From Candidatus Methylophosphatis roskildensis (GTDB lineage: Bacteria; Pseudomonadota; Gammaproteobacteria; Burkholderiales; Rhodocyclaceae), in NCBI GenBank assembly GCA_016708905.1, contig JADJEV010000005.1, positions 124,001 through 188,000 of the forward strand: a DNA stretch of 64,000 nucleotides. Direction: 5' to 3'. The notes under the pieces are model-generated. The model was not told the DNA's origin. It made no database searches and was given only the letters and a program-made list of their open reading frames with translations. Shown here one piece after another: positions 14,824 to 23,123 of this stretch. A program made the position numbers and the translations under genes. Each line of letters begins with the position of its first letter. Position 1 is the first letter of the stretch.

Positions 14824-15369
14824 ATGACGTTCACGAGTTTCTTCGATTCCTGCCGCCGCAATACGCGGGTCCGCAAGGTCTTGATCGGTGGCGCAGCAGC
14901 ATCGCTGCTCGGTATCGGCGCCCTGGCCGCGCATGCCGAACCGGGTTCCCTGATGCGCGCCCACATGGGCGGCCAACATCGCGGCCACGGCTTCGCCGGC
15001 GACCCGGCGGAAATGACCGATCACATGCTGCTTCGCATCGACCACATGCTGGCGAAGGTCGGTGCCTCGGACGATCAGAAGACCAGCATCAAGGCGATCG
15101 CCAAGAGCGCGATCACCGATCTCGCACCCCTGCGCAAGCAGCAGTGGGAACTGCGCAAACAGATGCGCGATGCGTTGACGGCGGCCACCATCGACAAGGC
15201 CAAGCTTGCCGAACTGCACACGCAGCAGACCCAGTTGTTCGACAAGACCTCGGCGCGCATGCAGGAAGCGATGATCGCCGCCGCCGAGATTCTGACGCCC
15301 GAGCAGCGCAAGGCGATGGCCGAGCGCATGGGCCGCCGCGGCATGCGCGGCATGGGGCCGCAGAGCTGA
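14824..15369 (+). CDS. Spy/CpxP-family periplasmic protein
   Basis: A 181-residue periplasmic helical protein of the Spy/CpxP (LTxxQ) family. The N-terminus is an extended signal peptide (a basic stretch, then VLIGGAAASLLGIGALAAHA). The mature part is charged and helical, with His/Met-rich stretches (MRAHMGGQHRGHGF) and one clear LTPEQRKAMAERM motif near the C-terminus. Family members chaperone periplasmic proteins (Spy), damp the CpxA kinase (CpxP), or sense metals. A good AAGGAG site precedes the ATG. It is followed by a strong terminator and then by a response regulator and kinase, as in cpxP-cpxRA type loci, so it may be target and modulator of that pair. Confidence 0.82.
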   Translation: MTFTSFFDSCRRNTRVRKVLIGGAAASLLGIGALAAHAEPGSLMRAHMGGQHRGHGFAGDPAEMTDHMLLRIDHMLAKVGASDDQKTSIKAIAKSAITDLAPLRKQQWELRKQMRDALTAATIDKAKLAELHTQQTQLFDKTSARMQEAMIAAAEILTPEQRKAMAERMGRRGMRGMGPQS

Positions 15370-15413
15370 TCGAGCGCTCATCTCCGCGACGACAGATCCT
15401 CCTTGTCCGGGTT

Positions 15414-15448
15414 GCCGCACGCTCTTTCCGGAGCGTGCGGCCCTTTTT
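15414..15448 (+). terminator. Intrinsic terminator after the Spy/CpxP-like gene
   Basis: An 11-bp perfect stem (GCCGCACGCTC 15414-15424 with its complement 15431-15441), a 6-base loop and a run of five T after CC. It separates the Spy/CpxP-like gene from the response regulator gene. Confidence 0.88.
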
Positions 15449-15484
15449 CTTGGCGAGACGGCGCGCGGATAGAATGAGGAATCA

Positions 15485-16216
15485 GTGACCACCAACCGCT
15501 CACCCGGTGCCATGACCGAGAAGATCCTGATCATCGATGACGATCGAGCGCTGGCCGCCATGTTGATCGAATACCTGGCGCCGCTCGGTCTCAAGCTCAG
15601 CGCCGCCGACAACGCGACGGCCGGGCTCGGCATGCTGGAACAGGACGCCTACGACGCGCTGATACTCGACGTGATGCTGCCCGACATCGATGGCTTCGAG
15701 GTCGCGCGGCGGATTCGCGGCGGACAGTCCGGCGCACGCGACATACCGATACTCATGCTGACCGCGCGCGGCGACGAGACCGACCGCATCGTCGGGCTCG
15801 AACTGGGAACCGACGACTATCTGCCCAAGCCCTTCAACCCGCGCGAGCTGCTGGCCCGGCTGCGCGCCATCCTGCGGCGGCGCACGCCCGGCGCCGGACG
15901 TTCGGCGCCGCTGCGTTTCGGCCGCCTGGAGATCGACCGCGATGCGCGCAGCGTGCGCGTGGACGGCGAAGCGCGCGAGATGACCTCACACCAGTTCGAC
16001 CTGTTGTGGGAGCTGGCCAACCACGCCGGGCGTGTCATGTCGCGCGACGCACTGATGGAGCGGCTGAAGGGCGAGGCGCTCGAAGCCTTCGACCGCAGTA
16101 TCGACGTGCATATCTCGCGCATCCGTGCGGCGATCGAGGATGACCCGAGGGCACCGCGGCGGATCATCACGGTGCGCGGCGCGGGCTATGTATTCGCCCG
16201 CCTGCAAGACGACTGA
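15485..16216 (+). CDS. OmpR-family response regulator
   Basis: A 243-residue DNA-binding response regulator. Receiver domain: ILIIDDD (acidic pocket, residues 14-20), phosphoacceptor Asp62 in LDVMLPDIDG, MLTARG and the LPKPFNP Lys. A winged-helix DNA-binding domain follows (LEIDRDARSVRVDG, LTSHQ-like MTSHQFDLLWELA, VHISRIRAAIEDD, GAGYVF). The GTG at 15485 has a near-perfect GAGGA site; the ATG at 15512 (MTEKILIIDDD) fits the family start better but has no site. Either is possible. The partner kinase starts 9 bases after the stop. The Spy/CpxP-like gene upstream suggests an envelope-stress role like CpxR. Confidence 0.9.
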   Translation: MTTNRSPGAMTEKILIIDDDRALAAMLIEYLAPLGLKLSAADNATAGLGMLEQDAYDALILDVMLPDIDGFEVARRIRGGQSGARDIPILMLTARGDETDRIVGLELGTDDYLPKPFNPRELLARLRAILRRRTPGAGRSAPLRFGRLEIDRDARSVRVDGEAREMTSHQFDLLWELANHAGRVMSRDALMERLKGEALEAFDRSIDVHISRIRAAIEDDPRAPRRIITVRGAGYVFARLQDD

Positions 16217-16225
16217 CATCGTCGA

Positions 16226-17521
16226 ATGCGCCGCCTCTCCCTGCAGATCTACGTCGGTTTTCTGGCGATGCTCATGCTGTGCATCGTCGTCTTCTCGCTC
16301 GCCTGGTGGCTGCTGCGCGACACGCCGGATCAGCCGCACCGCGCACGCGGCGGCGTGCTCAACCTGCTGGTGCGGCTGCTGCCGCCGGCCGACGTGCCGC
16401 CGCAGGAACTGCAGGATGCAATCGACCGCTACGGCGAGGCATTCCGCGCCCGCATCACACTGCGCGCCGCCGACGGCTCGCTGATCGCGTCGAGCGGTGC
16501 GCCGCTGCCGCCACCGGCCGGCGACGCGGAAGAACGCCTGCAGTTCCGCGCCGACGAGCCGGCGCAATTCGCCCAGCATCTGAGCGACGGGCGCCATGTC
16601 GCGATCCAGCCGCTGCGCCCGCGCCGCGGGGCGCCCGGCCCGACTGCGCTGGCCGCGCTCGGCGCTGCCGCCATCGCCCTGGCGCTGGGCGCCTTGCTGC
16701 TGTCGCGCCGAATAACGCGGCGGCTGGAATTGCTGCAATCGCGGGTCGAGGCGCTCGGCGGCGGCGACCTCTCGGCGCGCGTCACCGTCGAGGGCAGGGA
16801 CGAGGTCGCCAAGCTGGCCGAGAGTTTCAACCGCAGCGCGGCGCAGATCGAGCGGCTGGTCGGCGCGCAGCGCGACACCCTGGCGTTCGCCTCGCACGAG
16901 TTGCGCTCGCCGCTGGCGCGGCTGTCGATGGCGATCGAACTGCTGGGGCGCGAACCACGGCCGGAAATCGCCGCGCGCGCCCGCACCGACATCGGCGAAC
17001 TCGACGAGCTGATCGACGAACTGCTGCTTGCCTCGCGGCTCGACGCCGACCTGCCGGGCGACAAGCGCACGCGCGAGCCGGTCGACATGCTGGCGCTGGC
17101 CGCGGAAGAAGCAGCGCGGGTCGGCGCCGAGGTGCTGTGGACGGGCGGCCAGCAGGCAGCCCAGGTGGCCGGTGATGCGCGGATGCTGCGCCGGCTGTTG
17201 CGCAACCTGCTGGAGAACGCGCGCCGCTACGCCGCCGGCACCCCGATCTCGGTCTCGCTCGATCCCTTGCCCGATGGCCTGCGCGTGCGCGTCGAAGATG
17301 CCGGTCCGGGCGTGCCGCTCGCCGAGCAGGCGCGTATCTTCGAGCCGTTCTACCGACCGCGCGGCACGGCCGAAAGCGGCAGCGGCATCGGACTCGGCCT
17401 CGCCCTGGTCAGGCGGATCGCCCAACACCACGGCGGCGAGGCGCGTTATCGGCCGCGCGAGGGCGGCGGTGCCTGTTTCGAGGTCGAGTTGCACGGTCGC
17501 GTGGCACGGCCTGCGGCCTGA
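16226..17521 (+). CDS. Membrane sensor histidine kinase
   Basis: A 431-residue inner-membrane kinase, partner of the preceding regulator. First membrane segment about 8-30, periplasmic sensor about 31-138, second membrane segment about 140-160. HAMP domain about 161-213 (SRRITRRLELLQSRVEALGGGD). H-box FASHELRSPLARL with His224. ATPase domain with LLRNLLENARRYA (N-box), VEDAGPGVP (G1), IFEPFYRP (F-box) and GSGIGLGLALVRRI (G2). All catalytic motifs are present. The short periplasmic domain and neighbouring Spy/CpxP-like gene suggest a CpxA/RstB-type sensor of envelope state. The signal itself is not readable. Confidence 0.92.
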   Translation: MRRLSLQIYVGFLAMLMLCIVVFSLAWWLLRDTPDQPHRARGGVLNLLVRLLPPADVPPQELQDAIDRYGEAFRARITLRAADGSLIASSGAPLPPPAGDAEERLQFRADEPAQFAQHLSDGRHVAIQPLRPRRGAPGPTALAALGAAAIALALGALLLSRRITRRLELLQSRVEALGGGDLSARVTVEGRDEVAKLAESFNRSAAQIERLVGAQRDTLAFASHELRSPLARLSMAIELLGREPRPEIAARARTDIGELDELIDELLLASRLDADLPGDKRTREPVDMLALAAEEAARVGAEVLWTGGQQAAQVAGDARMLRRLLRNLLENARRYAAGTPISVSLDPLPDGLRVRVEDAGPGVPLAEQARIFEPFYRPRGTAESGSGIGLGLALVRRIAQHHGGEARYRPREGGGACFEVELHGRVARPAA

Positions 17522-17596
17522 CCGCCGCGCGGGAGGGGCCGACCGGGGCTACAATCGGTCATCAGGCAATCGTCAACCGACAACTACCCGACCGCC

Positions 17597-19111
17597 ATGG
17601 CGCACTTCGAGACCCCGGCCCCGATCTTCCGTGTCGATGGCATACGCGCCATCGAGGCGCGCTTCCTGCCGGAGGCCAGACCACAGCTGATGGAACGCGC
17701 CGGCGCAGCCGCCGCACGGCTCGCCCTGCAGTTGCTCGGCGATCACGACGGGCCGGTGCTGGTGGCTTGCGGGCCGGGCAACAACGGCGGCGACGGTTTC
17801 GTGCTGGCGCGCCACCTGCTGCACGCCGGCCGCGAGGTGATCGTCGCCTGTGCCACCGACGCCGCGCAGATGCCGGCCGACGCGCACGAAGCCTGGGGCG
17901 CATGGCTCGATGCCGGCGGTGATTGCGTGCCGGCGATTCCCGACGGCGAATTCGCGCTCGCGGTGGACGCCCTGTTCGGCATCGGCCTGACCCGGCCGAT
18001 CGACGGCCGCTATGCCGAATGGGTCGAACGGCTGAACCGCTTGAATGGCCTCGACGGGCTCGACTGCCCGCTGCTGGCGATCGACACGCCGAGCGGGCTC
18101 GATGTCGACAGCGGGCGGGTGCTCGGCCCGTGCGTGCGCGCCAGCCACACCGCCACCTTCATCGCGCTCAAGCCCGGTCTGCTGACACTCGACGGACCCG
18201 ATCATGCCGGCCGAGTCACGCTGTGCGATCTGGATCTCGATTACGGCGCCACGTTCACCTCTCCCGGCGTGCTCAACGGCCCGGGCCTGTTCGCCACCCA
18301 CCTTCGCCGGCGGCCGCGCAACAGCCACAAGGGCAGCAACGGCAATGCCGTCATCGTCGGCGGCGCGCCCGGCATGGTCGGCGCCGCGCTGCTCGCCGGC
18401 CGCGCCGCGCTGCGTCTCGGCGCGGGGCGGGTGTACGTCGGCCTGCTCGACGACAGGCTGCTCGGCGTCGATCCCCTGCAACCCGAACTGATGTTGCGGC
18501 CGGTGACCGAGGCGATCGGTCTGGCCAGCGTGCTGGCCGTCGGGCCGGGCCTCGGCCGGTCGGACGCGGCGCGCGAGCTGCTGCGCACATCGATCGACAC
18601 CGCGCTGCCGCTGGTGCTCGACGCCGATGCGCTGAACCTGCTGGCGCTGCATCCGGTGCTGGCCGGCCGCCTGCGCCGGCGAGCGCTGCCCTCGCTGCTG
18701 ACGCCGCATCCGGCCGAAGCGGCGCGCCTGCTCGGCAGCGACGTCGAAGCGGTGCAGCACGAGCGCGTCGCCAGCGCACTCGAACTCGCCCAGCGCTTCA
18801 ATGCCTGCGTGGTGCTCAAGGGTTGCGGCAGCGTGCTGGCCTCACCCGAGGGGGACTGGTCGATCAATCCGACCGGCAACCCGGGCATGGCCAGCGCCGG
18901 CATGGGCGACGTGCTGACCGGCATCGTCGCCGCTCTGCTGGCCCAGGGCTGGGAAGCCTGGCCCGCGCTGGCGGGTGCCGTCTGGCTGCATGGCGAGGCG
19001 GCCGATCGACTGGTCGCCAGCGGCAGCGGCCCGATCGGGCTCGCCGCCGGCGGACTGATCGATGAGGCGCGCGCGGCGCTCAATCACGCGATCGACCCGC
19101 ATTCCGCCTGA
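17597..19111 (+). CDS. nnr: Bifunctional NAD(P)H-hydrate epimerase / ADP-dependent dehydratase
   Basis: A 504-residue repair enzyme that restores damaged NAD(P)H hydrates. N-terminal YjeF epimerase domain (about 1-215): PLMERAG-like QLMERAGAAAA, VACGPGNNGGDGFVLARHL, DALFGIGLTRPI and IDTPSGLDVDSG. C-terminal ribokinase-like dehydratase domain (about 235-495): HKGSNGNAVIVGGAPGMVGAALLAGRAAL, AVGPGLGRSD, LDADALN, LTPHPAEAARLLG, and NPTGNPGMASAGMGDVLTGIVAAL, which carries the ADP-binding loop and catalytic Asp. Length and domain order are those of the E. coli fused enzyme. It stands alone, 75 bases after the kinase gene. Confidence 0.95.
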   Translation: MAHFETPAPIFRVDGIRAIEARFLPEARPQLMERAGAAAARLALQLLGDHDGPVLVACGPGNNGGDGFVLARHLLHAGREVIVACATDAAQMPADAHEAWGAWLDAGGDCVPAIPDGEFALAVDALFGIGLTRPIDGRYAEWVERLNRLNGLDGLDCPLLAIDTPSGLDVDSGRVLGPCVRASHTATFIALKPGLLTLDGPDHAGRVTLCDLDLDYGATFTSPGVLNGPGLFATHLRRRPRNSHKGSNGNAVIVGGAPGMVGAALLAGRAALRLGAGRVYVGLLDDRLLGVDPLQPELMLRPVTEAIGLASVLAVGPGLGRSDAARELLRTSIDTALPLVLDADALNLLALHPVLAGRLRRRALPSLLTPHPAEAARLLGSDVEAVQHERVASALELAQRFNACVVLKGCGSVLASPEGDWSINPTGNPGMASAGMGDVLTGIVAALLAQGWEAWPALAGAVWLHGEAADRLVASGSGPIGLAAGGLIDEARAALNHAIDPHSA

Positions 19112-19244
19112 CCCGGCCAGGGGCATGGCCTGCGACCTGCATGGAATGGCGGTCTACGGACAGGCAATGCCACCAAGCGCATGAAATGGACTTCTCAGAC
19201 ATGGCAGCCCGTAGACGCCCTGTGGATACGGCCCGCAGGCCAGG

Positions 19245-20207
19245 CTAACGCCACGAACCGCGCAGCAGCTCCTCGAGTACCGCGCTCCAGCCCTGGGCGA
19301 TGTTGCCGAGGTTGTAACCGCCGCCGCCGAAGGCCATCAGCCGGCCCTTGCACAACTCGTTGGCCAGGCGGCACAGGCGCTGGGTGGCGTGGGCGTGCGA
19401 TGCGGGCGACAGGGCGAGATGGGCGAGCGGGTCGCCCTTGAGACTGTCGGCACCGCACTGGAGCAGGACGAAGTCCGGCCGCTGATCGCGCAGGAATTCC
19501 TCGGCGATTTCCCAGGCGTCGAGAAAGTCGGCGTCGGTCGCGCCGGGCAGCAGCGGCAGATTGAGCTTGCTGCCTTCGGCCTTGCCGGCGCCGCGTTCGT
19601 GCGCATGGCCGGTGCCCGGATAGAGGTAGCGTCCGTCCTCGTGAATGTCGACGACGATCAGATCCGGATCCTGCTCGTAGGTGTAGAACACGCCGTCGCC
19701 GTGATGCACGTCGATATCCACATAGGCAACGCGGCGCACCCCGTAGGTGTCGCGCAGGCGGTCGATGACCATCCCGATATCGTTGATCACGCAGAATCCG
19801 GCCGCCGAATTGCGGCGCGCGTGATGCAGCCCGCCGATCGGCTGGAAGCTGCGCGGAACCTTGCTGCCGATGACGCACGACAGCGCATCCAGCGCCGTGC
19901 CGCCGACCGCGCCGGCCGCTTCGAAGACGCCGGGAAAACACGGCGTGTCGCCGTAATCGAGCAAGCCTTCTCCGGTTTGCGAGCCGCGTATGATCCGGTC
20001 CACGTAGGCCCGGGTGTGAAAACCCATCAACTCCTCCGCGCTCGCAATACGCGGTTCGAGCCGTTGCACCGAGGACAGCAAGCCGCGCCGCAGCGCCTCG
20101 TCGAGAAACGCCTGCTGGCGATCGACCGAGAAGGGATGGCCTTCAGGGAAGCCGTAACGGCGCAGCGGCTCACCCGCGCCCAGCAGTACCTCGAATTCGA
20201 AGGCCAT
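19245..20207 (-). CDS. Histone-deacetylase-family protein (AcuC-like)
   Basis: A 320-residue zinc-dependent deacetylase of the acetoin utilisation/HDAC family. Motifs: PIGGLHHARRNSAAGFCVIND (His pair), VDIDVHHGDGVFYTYEQD (zinc Asp/His), LQCGADSLKGDPLAHLALS (zinc Asp) and FGGGGYNLGNIAQGW (transition-state Tyr). Closer to AcuC and eukaryotic class I enzymes than the 11654-12556 protein. Possible targets are acetylated proteins such as acetyl-CoA synthetase, but no acs gene is nearby. It starts 12 bases after the CDGSH gene, so both are probably one transcript. The preceding 133 bases up to nnr hold nothing obvious. Confidence 0.9.
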   Translation of the reverse strand: MAFEFEVLLGAGEPLRRYGFPEGHPFSVDRQQAFLDEALRRGLLSSVQRLEPRIASAEELMGFHTRAYVDRIIRGSQTGEGLLDYGDTPCFPGVFEAAGAVGGTALDALSCVIGSKVPRSFQPIGGLHHARRNSAAGFCVINDIGMVIDRLRDTYGVRRVAYVDIDVHHGDGVFYTYEQDPDLIVVDIHEDGRYLYPGTGHAHERGAGKAEGSKLNLPLLPGATDADFLDAWEIAEEFLRDQRPDFVLLQCGADSLKGDPLAHLALSPASHAHATQRLCRLANELCKGRLMAFGGGGYNLGNIAQGWSAVLEELLRGSWR

Positions 20208-20219
20208 GGCCGCGCAGGG

Positions 20220-20459
20220 TCAGCTCTTCTTGTGGCTGCCGTCGCAGAACGGCGCGTTGGCCGTGCCCTTGCAGCCGCAGAACCACATCTGTTTGCTCTC
20301 CGCGGCCTGCCAGGCGATCGGTTCGAACTCGCTGCCCTTGTGCGAACCGTCGCAGAACGGCTGGCTCTTGCTGCGCCCGCAGGCGCACCACCAATAGGTC
20401 TTGCCGGCTTCCACGTCGACGGCAAACGGCGTGTCGGACGCGCGAATGGCAGGGCTCAT
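20220..20459 (-). CDS. Tandem CDGSH iron-sulfur protein
   Basis: A 79-residue protein made of two CDGSH (mitoNEET-type) 2Fe-2S motifs in tandem: CACGRSKSQPFCDGSH and CGCKGTANAPFCDGSH, each with the three Cys and one His cluster ligands. There is no signal peptide or membrane segment, so it is cytosolic. The ATG at 20459 has AGGAGGAG upstream. Bacterial members may take part in cluster transfer or redox sensing; the exact role is unknown. It is the first gene of a two-gene unit with the AcuC-like deacetylase. Confidence 0.92.
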   Translation of the reverse strand: MSPAIRASDTPFAVDVEAGKTYWWCACGRSKSQPFCDGSHKGSEFEPIAWQAAESKQMWFCGCKGTANAPFCDGSHKKS

Positions 20460-20604
20460 GTCAAATCTCCTCCTCGGGCTTTCGACTCGTCATGGATTCA
20501 TTCTAGCCCGGATATTTCGCGAGTGTCGCGAGCGAGTCGCGCTGGCATCCGTTTGGGCACGACGAGACGGGTATCATGCGGCTTCGACGCGCCACGGCGA
20601 CCCG

Positions 20605-21513
20605 ATGACCCCGACCCACCATCCCCTGCGCGGCATCGTTCTGCTGTTGATCGCCCTGCTCGCCTTCGCCAGTTTCGATGCGACGGCCAAGTTCTTGTCG
20701 ACGCGCTACCCGGTGCCCATGCTGGTGTGGGCGCGATATACCCTGCCCTGTCTGCTGCTCGCGTTGTGGTTCGGTCCGCGCCAGGGGCGCGGTCTGGTCG
20801 CGACGCGGCACCCTGCATTGCAGGTCACGCGGGCGAGCTTGCTGCTGGTGTGCACCGCGGCCGGGATGACGGCGGTACGCACGATTCCGCTCGCCGAGGC
20901 GACCGCTATCCTGTTCGTCGCCCCGCTGCTGGTGACGATTGCGGCCGGCCCGCTGCTCGGCGAACGCGTGCCGCGGATCGCGTGGATCGCCACCCTGGTC
21001 GGCTTCGGTGGCGTATTGCTGATCGCGCGACCGGGCGCCGGCTTCGATCCTGCCGGCTTCGCGCTGATGCTGCTCGCCGCGGTCAGCTTCGCCGGATACC
21101 AGTTGCTGACCCGTCGATTGGCTGGCACGGATCGCTCGCTGGTCACCCTGTTCTACACGATGACGGTCGGCGCCGTCGCGATGACGCTGGGCCTGCCCTT
21201 GTTCTGGACCAGCTTGACGCCGCCTCCGCTGCATCTGCTGCTGATCGCCTCGCTCGGCGTCTGGGGCATGCTCGGGCACTTTCTGCTGATCAGCGCGTTT
21301 TCGCACGCGCCGGCGTCGACGCTTTCGCCGTTCCTGTACTTTCAGATGGTCTGGGCCAGCCTGCTCGGCTGGCTAGTCTTCTCGCATCTGCCGGACGGGC
21401 TGACCTCGATCGGTATCGGCTGCATCGCCGCTGCCGGGCTGTCGCTCGCCCTGGCCCAACGCTCGCGGATGCTCGCGCCAGGGGCCGCTTCGCCCGCCGC
21501 CCAAGGCGACTAG
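20605..21513 (+). CDS. EamA/DMT-family transporter
   Basis: A 302-residue inner-membrane protein with about ten hydrophobic helices in two EamA halves. Features: FASFDATAKFLSTRYPVPMLVWARY at the first helix pair, IPLAEATAILFVAPLLVTIAAGPLLGERV (end of the first repeat) and ASTLSPFLYFQMVWASLLGWLVF (second repeat). The start is ATG 20605 (MTPTHHPLRG), giving a complete first helix. The ribosome binding site is weak. Substrate unknown; family members export metabolites or amino acids. It is convergent with the next gene, 2 bases between stops. Confidence 0.87.
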   Translation: MTPTHHPLRGIVLLLIALLAFASFDATAKFLSTRYPVPMLVWARYTLPCLLLALWFGPRQGRGLVATRHPALQVTRASLLLVCTAAGMTAVRTIPLAEATAILFVAPLLVTIAAGPLLGERVPRIAWIATLVGFGGVLLIARPGAGFDPAGFALMLLAAVSFAGYQLLTRRLAGTDRSLVTLFYTMTVGAVAMTLGLPLFWTSLTPPPLHLLLIASLGVWGMLGHFLLISAFSHAPASTLSPFLYFQMVWASLLGWLVFSHLPDGLTSIGIGCIAAAGLSLALAQRSRMLAPGAASPAAQGD

Positions 21514-21515
21514 TA

Positions 21516-22997
21516 CTAGCCCGGCTGCGGATACGGATACAGCATGTTGAGTGCCTGGCTCTGCCCGTTCGGCTGGACGATGCGCACATGGTCGCGGCGG
21601 AACTCGCGCGCATGATGCAGCCCGCAAGAATGGGCGATCATGTCGATCTCGCGATTCATGTTGAGGCAGTAGTTGGCGACCCGTTGGGATTTCTCCTCGA
21701 CCACCAGGCCGCGCTGCAGTCGCGGGTCGTGCGTCGTCACGCCGGCCGGACAGGTGTTCAAGTGGCAGCGCAGCGCCTGCACGCAACCGAGCGCGAACAT
21801 GAATCCGCGCGCGGAATTGACGAAATCGGCCCCCGCCGACAGCGCCCACGCGGCGCGCGCCGAAGTGACCAGCTTGCCGGCCGCGATGACTCTGACTCGT
21901 TGCTTGAGACCGGCTTCGAGCAGCGCATCGACCACGCGCGGCAGCGCCTCGTCGATCGACAGCGACACATGGTCGGCCAGCGCCTGCGGTGCGGCACCCG
22001 ATCCACCCTCGCCGCCGTCGATCGCCAGGAAATCCGGCGCGCTGGCCACGCCACGCCGCAGCACGGCTTCGCACAGCTCGTTCATGAACTGCCAGCCGCC
22101 AATCGCGGTCTTCACGCCGACCGGTTTGCCGGTCAGGTCACGCACGAAGACGATCTTGTCCAGCAACTGATCGACGTTGGCGATGTCGAGATGCCGGTTC
22201 GGGCTGATCGAATCATGGCCGACCGGAATGCCGCGAATTCCGGCGATCTCGGCGGTGACCTTGGCCCCCGGCAGGACGCCGCCCTTGCCGGGCTTGGCGC
22301 CCTGCGACAGCTTGATCTCGAAGGCGCGGACCTGCTCGATCGCCGCCAGCTCGCGCAGCCGTGGCTCCGACATTTTGCCGGCGGCGTCGCGCACGCCGTA
22401 CTTGGCGGTGCCGATCTGCATCATGATGTCGCAGCCGCCTTCGAGGTGATACGGCGACAGGCCGCCTTCGCCGGTGTCCATCCAGCATCCCGCCAGCGCC
22501 GCACCGCGCGACAGCGACTGTACCGCCGGCTTCGAGATCGCCCCGTAGCTCATGCCGCTGATGTTGATGATCGAGCGCGCGACGAACGGCTGCTCGCAAA
22601 AGCCCTCGCCGATGGCCAGCGGCGGCGTCGCAAGGCGCTCGTCCTCGAGCACGGGAAACGGCGCGTTGACGAAAATCAGCGCGCCGGCTTGGTGCATGTC
22701 GTAGGTCGAGCCGAAACCGATCACCCCGCCCTCGTCCTTGGCCAGCCGGTAGATCCAGCCACGGGTCGCCCGGTTGAACGGCATCTCCTCGCGGTCGCCG
22801 AGAAAGAAGTATTGACGAAAGTTCTCGCCGAGCTGCTCGAAGAAATAGCGCAGGTGACCGACGATCGGGTAGTTGCGCAGGATGGCGTGCTTCTTCTGGG
22901 TGATGTCCTGCACGTACCAATAAATGAGCCCGCCGAGCAGCAGCAAGGTGATCAGCACGCCGAGGCTGGCCTTCAATACCGACATCATTTCGTCCAT
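21516..22997 (-). CDS. Membrane-anchored FMN-binding glutamate-synthase-like protein
   Basis: A 493-residue protein of the FMN-binding glutamate synthase family (GltB2-like). One membrane helix near the N-terminus (VLKASLGVLITLLLLGGLIYWYV). The body matches the FMN/3Fe-4S core of glutamate synthase: INISGMSYGAISKPAVQSLSRGA, GEGGLSPYH, EIKLSQGAKPGKGGVLPG, IDGGEGGSGAAP, AAGKLVTSARAAWALSAGADFVNSARGFMFALGC, and CHLNTCPAGVTTHDP with the cluster cysteines. It lacks the amidotransferase and C-terminal helix domains, so the reaction is uncertain. The ATG at 22997 has GAGGAA upstream; a GTG six codons earlier is possible. Confidence 0.88.
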   Translation of the reverse strand: MDEMMSVLKASLGVLITLLLLGGLIYWYVQDITQKKHAILRNYPIVGHLRYFFEQLGENFRQYFFLGDREEMPFNRATRGWIYRLAKDEGGVIGFGSTYDMHQAGALIFVNAPFPVLEDERLATPPLAIGEGFCEQPFVARSIINISGMSYGAISKPAVQSLSRGAALAGCWMDTGEGGLSPYHLEGGCDIMMQIGTAKYGVRDAAGKMSEPRLRELAAIEQVRAFEIKLSQGAKPGKGGVLPGAKVTAEIAGIRGIPVGHDSISPNRHLDIANVDQLLDKIVFVRDLTGKPVGVKTAIGGWQFMNELCEAVLRRGVASAPDFLAIDGGEGGSGAAPQALADHVSLSIDEALPRVVDALLEAGLKQRVRVIAAGKLVTSARAAWALSAGADFVNSARGFMFALGCVQALRCHLNTCPAGVTTHDPRLQRGLVVEEKSQRVANYCLNMNREIDMIAHSCGLHHAREFRRDHVRIVQPNGQSQALNMLYPYPQPG

Positions 22998-23123
22998 GGA
23001 GGGGTTCCTCGACACCGCGCGAGCGAAGAACGCGCTCGCCGCCGATGATAGAATCGACCGAGCTCAATTGCAGCACTGCAGACGCGGTGCTCGCGACGCG
23101 TAGCGAATCATAGGGGATTCCCC

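Noticed and set aside
19389..23048. Plus-strand open frame of over 1200 codons
   Set aside because: It runs opposite to the AcuC-like, CDGSH and glutamate-synthase-like genes and partly under the EamA gene in another frame; its product has no family pattern. Long antisense frames are common in such G+C-rich DNA.
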